Assembly (NCBI GenBank): GCA_900544475.1
Contig: UQVU01000022.1
Coordinates: forward strand, 1-18,034
DNA: 18,034 nucleotides
Direction of reading: 5' to 3'
Source of the DNA: an uncultured Butyricicoccus sp.
Lineage (GTDB): Bacteria; Bacillota; Clostridia; Oscillospirales; Butyricicoccaceae
Shown piece by piece: positions 13,804-18,034 of the stretch (the first letter of the stretch is position 1; each line of letters begins with the position of its first letter). The translations under genes were made by a program, and so were the position numbers. The notes below the pieces were generated by a model that was not told where the DNA came from, made no database searches, and saw only the letters and a list, made by a program, of their open reading frames with translations.

Positions 13804-15105
13804 TTGACTTTGACCAAATATGTAATCAACGGCGGCAAGACGCTGAACGGTGAAGTAACGATTTCGGGCGCGAAGAATGCTGCGGTCGCGATTGTACCGG
13901 CGGCTCTGCTCGCGGACGGCCCGGTCCGCATCGAGAATGTACCGAAAATCATCGATGTAACGCTTCAGATGGAGATCATGCGCGAGCTGGGCGCTCAGAT
14001 CCGTCTTATCAATTCCACCACCGTGGAAATCCAGAATACCCAGCGCCCGTCCCTCAAGCCGCACGAGCTGGAGCGCAAGCTGCGCGCTTCCTATTATCTG
14101 CTCGGCGTGCTGCTCGGCAAGTACGGCTTCGCCGAGGTAGCGATGCCCGGCGGCTGCAACTTCGGCGGCGTCCGCCCGATCGACCAGCACATCAAGGGCT
14201 TCGAGGCGCTCGGCGCGAAGGTGACGCTGCCCAAGGGCGGCTATATCCGCGCGGAAGCGCCGGAAGAAGGCCTGCATGGCGCACATATCTATTTTGACGT
14301 CGTTTCGGTCGGCGCGACCATGAACATCATGCTCGCAGCAGTTCTCGCGAAGGGTCAGACCGTGCTCGAAAACTGCGCAAAGGAGCCGCATATCGTCGAT
14401 CTTGCGAACTTCCTGAACGCGCTCGGCGCGGACGTCAAGGGCGCGGGCACGGACGTTATCAAAATTCGCGGCGTGGAGAGCCTGCACGGCGGCAGCTACT
14501 CCATCATTCCGGACCAGATCGAGGCCGGCACGTTCATGGCGGCGGTCGCGGCCTGCGGCGGCGCGGTTCTCGTCAAGAACGTCATTCCGAAGCACCTCGA
14601 GTGCATCACCGCAAAGCTCAAGGAGATGAGCGTCGAGGTCACCGAGTTTGACGATGCGGTGCTCGTCCGCCGCGAGGGCACGCTCACCAAGACCAACATC
14701 AAGACCATGCCGTATCCGGGCTTCCCGACCGATATGCAGCCGCAGATGACGACCGCGCTCTGCCTCGCAGAGGGCACGAGCATCGTCACCGAGGGCGTAT
14801 GGGACAGCCGCTACCGCTACACCGAGGAGCTGACCCGCATGGGCGCGAACATCCACGTTGACGGCAAGATCGCTGTCGTCGAGGGCGTCAAGGAGTTCAC
14901 CGGCGCACCGGTCCGTGCACACGACCTGCGTGCGGGCGCCGCTATGGTTATCGCGGGCCTCGCCGCCAAGGGCGTGACCGAGGTCGAGCAGGTGCAGAAC
15001 ATCGAGCGCGGCTATGAAACCCTCGTTGAGAAGTTCGTAGCGCTCGGCGCGGATATGTACCGCAGCGAAATCCCGGACAGCACGGAGAACAGCAACAGAG
15101 CATAA
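13804..15105 (+). CDS. murA: UDP-N-acetylglucosamine 1-carboxyvinyltransferase
   Basis: A protein of about 433 residues that transfers enolpyruvate from PEP to UDP-GlcNAc, the first committed step of peptidoglycan synthesis, in the cytoplasm. It begins LTKYVINGGKTLNGEVTISGAKNAA (family N-terminal signature). It has the catalytic-loop Cys118 in PGGCNFGGVRPIDQHIKG; with Cys rather than Asp here, fosfomycin sensitivity is expected. It also has the late PGFPTDMQPQM motif. Length fits the family (about 417-435). The start is TTG 13804 or TTG 13810, with GAGGAG at 13794-13799; the longer reading frame into the leader is not family-like. It has its own promoter, lies between yycI and walJ, and ends three bases before repeat copy C. 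Confidence 0.95.
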   Translation: MTLTKYVINGGKTLNGEVTISGAKNAAVAIVPAALLADGPVRIENVPKIIDVTLQMEIMRELGAQIRLINSTTVEIQNTQRPSLKPHELERKLRASYYLLGVLLGKYGFAEVAMPGGCNFGGVRPIDQHIKGFEALGAKVTLPKGGYIRAEAPEEGLHGAHIYFDVVSVGATMNIMLAAVLAKGQTVLENCAKEPHIVDLANFLNALGADVKGAGTDVIKIRGVESLHGGSYSIIPDQIEAGTFMAAVAACGGAVLVKNVIPKHLECITAKLKEMSVEVTEFDDAVLVRREGTLTKTNIKTMPYPGFPTDMQPQMTTALCLAEGTSIVTEGVWDSRYRYTEELTRMGANIHVDGKIAVVEGVKEFTGAPVRAHDLRAGAAMVIAGLAAKGVTEVEQVQNIERGYETLVEKFVALGADMYRSEIPDSTENSNRA

Positions 15106-15107
15106 AT

Positions 15108-15302
15108 CCTGTCGCGAAACCACGGTTTCGCCGACAAAATGTGTTCTGACGGCGCGTTGCCGCCGCAGAACACGGACGTCCGAAAGTTCCCATGCGGAAA
15201 CTTTCTCCCTCTCAGAGGATAAAAACCGAGGTACACGCCCCCGGTTTTTATGAATTTGCTCCGCAAATTCTATTTTATGCGCGCTGCCGCGCGGCAGACA
15301 GG
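15108..15302 (+). repeat. Structured intergenic element, copy C (six hairpins)
   Basis: 195 bp, starting three bases after the murA stop. Hairpin 1 is TGTCG-CGAAAC/GTTTCG-C-CGACA (15110-15136). Hairpin 2 is GTGTTCTG/CAGAACAC with an inner CGGC/GCCG stem. The 41-nt core is at 15172-15212. Hairpin 4 is ATAAAAACC/GGTTTTTAT. Hairpin 5 is GAATTTGC/GCAAATTC. Hairpin 6 is GCGCG/CGCGC. The ends are CCTGTC and GACAGG, perfect inverted repeats whose outer pair differs from copy B by a compensating change. Confidence 0.88.
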
Positions 15303-15325
15303 GATTTGCCCGGCGCAGTTTAACG

Positions 15326-15341
15326 GACTGTACGTACAGTC
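15326..15341. promoter_or_regulatory. 16-bp perfect palindrome, possible operator
   Basis: GACTGTACGTACAGTC is a perfect 16-bp palindrome between repeat copy C and the terminator before walJ. It could be a dimeric-regulator site or a small hairpin. It does not fit the Bacillota LexA consensus. Function unknown. Confidence 0.4.
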
Positions 15342-15354
15342 AGAGATACTTATG

Positions 15355-15386
15355 AAGAGGCGGAGGGGGAACCTTTCGCCTTTTTT
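15355..15386 (+). terminator. Intrinsic terminator before walJ
   Basis: GGCGGAGGG (15359-15367) pairs with CCTTTCGCC (15372-15380) through nine pairs, three of them G-T, with a GGAA loop. Six T follow and pair further with the upstream AAGA. It would end the murA transcript after copy C, leaving only about 35 bases before walJ for a new promoter; partial read-through is likely. Confidence 0.65.
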
Positions 15387-15420
15387 GCAGCAAAAGCAGC
15401 AGAATACAGAAAGGAGTTCC

Positions 15421-16233
15421 ATGGCAGAGCATTTTTATTACAGCATCGCGAGCGGTTCGACCGGAAACTGCGGTCTGTACGTTTCGGGCGGCACGGCGAT
15501 ACTGATTGACGTCGGCGTGTCGCTGCGCCGGCTGACCGCCGCGCTCAAAACGTTCGGCATGACGCCGGGCGAGCTGGACGCGCTCGTTATCACGCACGAG
15601 CACATCGACCACGTAAAGGGCCTTGCGATGTTCGTGAAAAAGACCGAAGTGCCGGTTTTTGCGTCCTGCGGCACGGTTTCCGCACTGTGCGCCAAGGAGG
15701 CGGCCTTTGAGGGACGGCTGACCGCGTTCGAGAGCGGCGAGGCGTTTTCCGTGGGGGACATCAGCGTGCGCTCGTTTGCGACGCCGCATGACGCGGCGGA
15801 CAGCGTCGGCTACATCCTCGAAAACGACGGCTACCGATTCGGTTTCGCGACCGACCTCGGCTTCGTGCCCCAGTCGGCGGCGGCGCTGCTGCGCGGCTGC
15901 GAAACCGTGGTGCTCGAGAGCAACCACGACCCGTATATGCTTCAGGCCGGGCCGTACCCCTATGCGCTCAAGCAGCGCGTCGCCGGGCCGAACGGCCATC
16001 TGTCCAACCCGGACTGCGCGGTTTTCGCGGCCGCGCTCGCCGACAGCGGCACGAAACGGCTCATTCTCGCCCATCTGAGCGAGAAAAACAATATGCCGGC
16101 GCTCGCGCTTCAGCAGACGAAGAACGTCCTGCACGGCAGAGAACACTGCACGGTCTGCGTCGCGCCGCGCGACTGCATGGAGGCGCCAGTCGTGCTCACG
16201 GAGGAGGAAACGGTATGCTTGGTGTCCGGCTGA
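15421..16233 (+). CDS. walJ: WalJ (YycJ) metallo-beta-lactamase-fold hydrolase
   Basis: A 270-residue protein of the YycJ family, a metallo-beta-lactamase-fold putative nuclease linked in other Bacillota to coordination of cell division with DNA replication. The metal site is visible: His59, His61, Asp63 and His64 in THEHIDHVKG; then ATPHDAADSVGY, FATDLGF, LESNHDPYM, NGHLSN and LAHLSEKNN. It begins FYYSIASGSTGNCGLYVSGG, the family opening. ATG 15421 has GGAG six bases upstream. It overlaps rlmH by 19 bases. Its distance from yycI (murA and a repeat lie between) departs from the contiguous walRKHIJ order of Bacillus. Family firm, substrate unknown. Confidence 0.9.
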   Translation: MAEHFYYSIASGSTGNCGLYVSGGTAILIDVGVSLRRLTAALKTFGMTPGELDALVITHEHIDHVKGLAMFVKKTEVPVFASCGTVSALCAKEAAFEGRLTAFESGEAFSVGDISVRSFATPHDAADSVGYILENDGYRFGFATDLGFVPQSAAALLRGCETVVLESNHDPYMLQAGPYPYALKQRVAGPNGHLSNPDCAVFAAALADSGTKRLILAHLSEKNNMPALALQQTKNVLHGREHCTVCVAPRDCMEAPVVLTEEETVCLVSG

Positions 16234-16697
16234 TCTGCGTCGGCAAGCTCGGAGAAAAGTTCTGGGCGCAGGCCGTCAAGGAATACGAGAAGCGGCTCAG
16301 CGGCTACTGCAAGCTCGAAATCATCGAGCTGCCCGAGCAGCGGCTTCCGCAGACGCCCTCCGAGGGAGAAATCACGCAGGCGCTCGACCGCGAGGCGGCG
16401 CTCATCGAGAGCAAGATCTGGCCGGGGGCGGCGGTCATCGCGATGTGCGTCGAGGGAAAGCCGATGTCGTCCGAGCAGCTCGCGGACTATTTTTCGCGGC
16501 TCACCGTTTCGGGAACGAGCAGAATCTGCCTGCTCATCGGCGGCTCGTGCGGCCTGTCTGAGAAAATCAAGCAGAAGGCCGCGCTGCGGCTGTCCATGTC
16601 GCCCATGACCTTCCCGCATCACCTCGCCCGCGTGATGGTGCTCGAGCAGGTCTACCGCGCACTCAATATCGCCGCAGGCGGCAAGTATCACAAGTAA
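16215..16697 (+). CDS. rlmH: 23S rRNA (pseudouridine-1915 N3) methyltransferase
   Basis: A 160-residue SPOUT-class methyltransferase that modifies pseudouridine 1915 in helix 69 of 23S rRNA, using S-adenosylmethionine. Family features seen: an N-terminus of the form RLICVGKLGEKFWAQAVKEYEKRL, then VIAMCVEGKPMSSEQLADYF, the knot glycine motif LLIGGSCGLS, and the C-terminus MTFPHHLARVMVLEQVYRAL...GGKYHK. Length is exactly typical (about 159). ATG 16215 has GGAGG ten bases upstream, inside the walJ gene; the overlap suggests coupled translation. rlmH is a common neighbour of walJ in Bacillota. Confidence 0.96.
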   Translation: MLGVRLICVGKLGEKFWAQAVKEYEKRLSGYCKLEIIELPEQRLPQTPSEGEITQALDREAALIESKIWPGAAVIAMCVEGKPMSSEQLADYFSRLTVSGTSRICLLIGGSCGLSEKIKQKAALRLSMSPMTFPHHLARVMVLEQVYRALNIAAGGKYHK

Positions 16698-16760
16698 TCG
16701 GCGGAATTTAGATGATTTTCGGCAAAATGTTGAATTTACGCTAAAACTTCGGAAAAAGAG

Positions 16761-16789
16761 TTTACTTTATTCTCTGGATTTTGTAAAAT
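16761..16789 (+). promoter_or_regulatory. Sigma-A type promoter of the sugar kinase gene
   Basis: TTTACT (16761-16766), 17 bases, TAAAAT (16784-16789), in an AT-rich gap after rlmH. The predicted start near 16796 leaves a leader of about 78 bases. Confidence 0.7.
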
Positions 16790-16807
16790 AGTAAGAAGAG
16801 AGATTTC

Positions 16808-16842
16808 AGACGCCGCGGCAGGGAGAGCCTGCGGCAGTCTTT
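16808..16842 (+). terminator. Terminator-like leader hairpin before the sugar kinase
   Basis: AGAC-GCCGC-(GGC bulge)-AGG pairs with CCT-GCGGC-A-GTCT around a five-base loop, and TT follows. It lies downstream of the promoter at 16761-16789, so it may be an attenuator, a 5' stabilising stem, or the end of rlmH read-through transcripts. The T tract is short. Confidence 0.45.
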
Positions 16843-16874
16843 GTAATGAAAAGAGTTTTCAGGAGGGCGTTCCC

Positions 16875-17816
16875 ATGATTATCACGATTACGCTTAACGC
16901 TGCGCTCGACCGCACGCTGCGCATCGAGCACCCGCTTGTGGTCGGCAAGCTGAACCGTTCGACGTCGAGTCACCTTGAGCCGGGCGGCAAGGGTATCAAT
17001 GTATCCCGCGCTGTCAAGGCGCTCGGCGGCAACAGCATCGCGCTCGGCTTCACCGCCGGCACGAACGGCCGCTTCATGAAGGATATGCTGACGGCAGCCG
17101 ACATTCACCATGACTTTGTCGATGTGGCAGGCCAGCTGCGTGTCAACACGCAGATCATTGATGCGCAGGGATGCCATACCGAGGTCAACGAGCCGGGCAG
17201 CAAGCTGGACGACGCGGATTTCCTGCGCCTGATCGACCGCATAGAGAACTACCTCGATGAGGGAAATATTTTCGTTCTGGCGGGTTCGACACCGCCGGAC
17301 TTCCCGCTCAAGAACTACCGCAAGCTGTGCCGCACCATCAAGCGCCACGGCTGCAAGCTGATCATCGATGCGCAGGGCGACCTGCTGCTCGAAGCGCTCC
17401 AGTGCGAGCCGGATTTCGTCAAGCCGAACATTTTCGAGTTGGCCGAGGCTGTGGGCGATAAGCCGTCCGCCGACCCGGAGGTCGTGGTGCATTCCGCACG
17501 CAAGATGCTCGACATGGGCGCACGCGCGGTGTGCGTTTCGATGAGCCAGGAGGGCGCGGTTCTGGTGTCCAAGGACGAGCCGGAGGCGCTTTACGTCAAC
17601 ACCAACCCGAAGGTTTACGATGAGGGCGCGGTAGGCACCGGCGACGCGATGGTCGGCGCGATTGCGAACTCGATGCAGTCGGGTCTGAAGTTCGACGAGA
17701 TGGCGCGTTACGCGGTTGCGACCGCGCGTGCGTGCGCACGCCTCGCCGGCACCGAGATGGCGTCGCTCAAGAAGGTCTACGAGGTCTACGAGACCACGCA
17801 GGTTTACGTGCTGTAA
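16875..17816 (+). CDS. PfkB-family sugar-phosphate kinase (FruK/LacC type)
   Basis: A 313-residue kinase of the ribokinase/PfkB superfamily, 1-phosphofructokinase/tagatose-6-phosphate kinase branch. It begins MIITITLNAALDRTLRIE (branch signature N-P/A-A-x-D) and contains PGGKGINVSRAVKALGG, ETPP-like AGSTPPDFP, VKPNIFELAEAVG and the catalytic-loop VGTGDAMVGA with base Asp257. Such enzymes phosphorylate fructose-1-phosphate or tagatose-6-phosphate to the bisphosphate. The usual fruA/fruR or lac partners are not beside it, so the substrate is open. ATG 16875 has GGAGG nine bases upstream. The third residue of the usual TLNPALD motif is Ala rather than Pro (TLNAALD). Confidence 0.88.
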   Translation: MIITITLNAALDRTLRIEHPLVVGKLNRSTSSHLEPGGKGINVSRAVKALGGNSIALGFTAGTNGRFMKDMLTAADIHHDFVDVAGQLRVNTQIIDAQGCHTEVNEPGSKLDDADFLRLIDRIENYLDEGNIFVLAGSTPPDFPLKNYRKLCRTIKRHGCKLIIDAQGDLLLEALQCEPDFVKPNIFELAEAVGDKPSADPEVVVHSARKMLDMGARAVCVSMSQEGAVLVSKDEPEALYVNTNPKVYDEGAVGTGDAMVGAIANSMQSGLKFDEMARYAVATARACARLAGTEMASLKKVYEVYETTQVYVL

Positions 17817-17821
17817 AAAAC

Positions 17822-18031
17822 GCTCCCTCCGCGGGAGCAGGCGAAAAACTCCCTCTGAGGGAGAGCGCGAACGTTCCGCCGTTCCTGCGGCGCAGACGCA
17901 GGAGGCGGGAGATGTCCCCAATCCCGGGGACGGGGGAGCGCACGCGGCGGCGTGCGACGGGAGAGATGCTGCCGGGCGGCAGCCGGGCAGTGCAAGAGGG
18001 GGTACAGGACACCACTAAAGACGTGGTTTCC
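17822..18031. repeat. Hairpin-rich tail after the sugar kinase
   Basis: At least seven short inverted repeats follow one another: GCTCCC/GGGAGC (17822-17838), CTCCC/GGGAG (17849-17863), TCCTGCG/CGCAGGA (17883-17903), GTCCCC/GGGGAC (17914-17931), CGCACGC/GCGTGCG (17939-17956), GCTGCC/GGCAGC (17968-17983) and an imperfect 10-bp stem (about 18005-18031). No T tract follows any of them and no convincing gene lies here. The window ends in it, so its full extent is unknown. Confidence 0.65.
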
Positions 18032-18034
18032 TAT

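Noticed and set aside
15326..15341. LexA box reading of the palindrome
   Set aside because: CTGT and ACAG are four bases apart, not the eight of the enterobacterial box, and the Bacillota LexA consensus (CGAAC/GTTCG type) is absent.
15250..15420. N-terminal extension of walJ in frame upstream
   Set aside because: It would run through hairpins 5 and 6 of repeat copy C and through an intrinsic terminator; ATG 15421 has a good ribosome site and matches the family start.

Overview
The window looks like the chromosome of a moderately GC-rich, Gram-positive Clostridia (Bacillota). I infer something near the Oscillospiraceae/Butyricicoccaceae from the walRK-yycHI-walJ-rlmH locus, the consensus GGAGG ribosome sites, the sigma-A type promoters and the gene families. 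The exact taxon cannot be fixed from sequence reading alone. No tRNA, rRNA, CRISPR array, transposase or phage gene was seen.

Layout. (1) 28-150 (-): a 40-residue unknown protein with its own promoter. (2) 412-1804 (+): an ECF sigma factor overlapping a membrane-anchored putative anti-sigma factor. (3) 1880-2017 (+): a 45-residue unknown protein behind a near-consensus promoter. (4) 4518-2314 (-): a three-gene envelope-stress operon, CBS-pair protein (DarB/CbpB-like) - TPM-domain membrane protein - PspA. (5) 4814-5833 (+): an orphan ABC_sub_bind-type lipoprotein, divergent from (4). (6) 6180-8653 (+): a GH13 alpha-glucan hydrolase and a NUDIX ADP-ribose pyrophosphatase. (7) 8782-13480 (+): walR, walK, yycH-like and yycI-like. 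(8) 13804-15105 (+): murA with its own promoter and a long foldable leader. (9) 15421-16697 (+): walJ and rlmH, overlapping. (10) 16875-17816 (+): a PfkB-family sugar kinase (FruK/LacC type), followed by a hairpin-rich tail to the window end.

The unifying theme is the cell envelope: WalRK control of wall metabolism with its YycHI regulators, MurA for peptidoglycan precursor synthesis, PspA membrane protection, a likely c-di-AMP sensing CBS protein and an ECF sigma/anti-sigma pair.

The most unusual content is a family of three copies of a roughly 195-214 bp structured element (2053-2266 minus, 5833-6027 plus, 15108-15302 plus). Each has six successive hairpins. Five differ between copies by paired changes or are redrawn while staying paired, and around the sixth lies a 41-nt core that is nearly invariant. 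Every copy lies in sense orientation just downstream of a gene (pspA, the ABC_sub_bind lipoprotein, murA) and is followed by a terminator-like hairpin. I do not recognise it as a named element; it is the best candidate here for an undescribed structured 3'-UTR RNA or MITE-like element.
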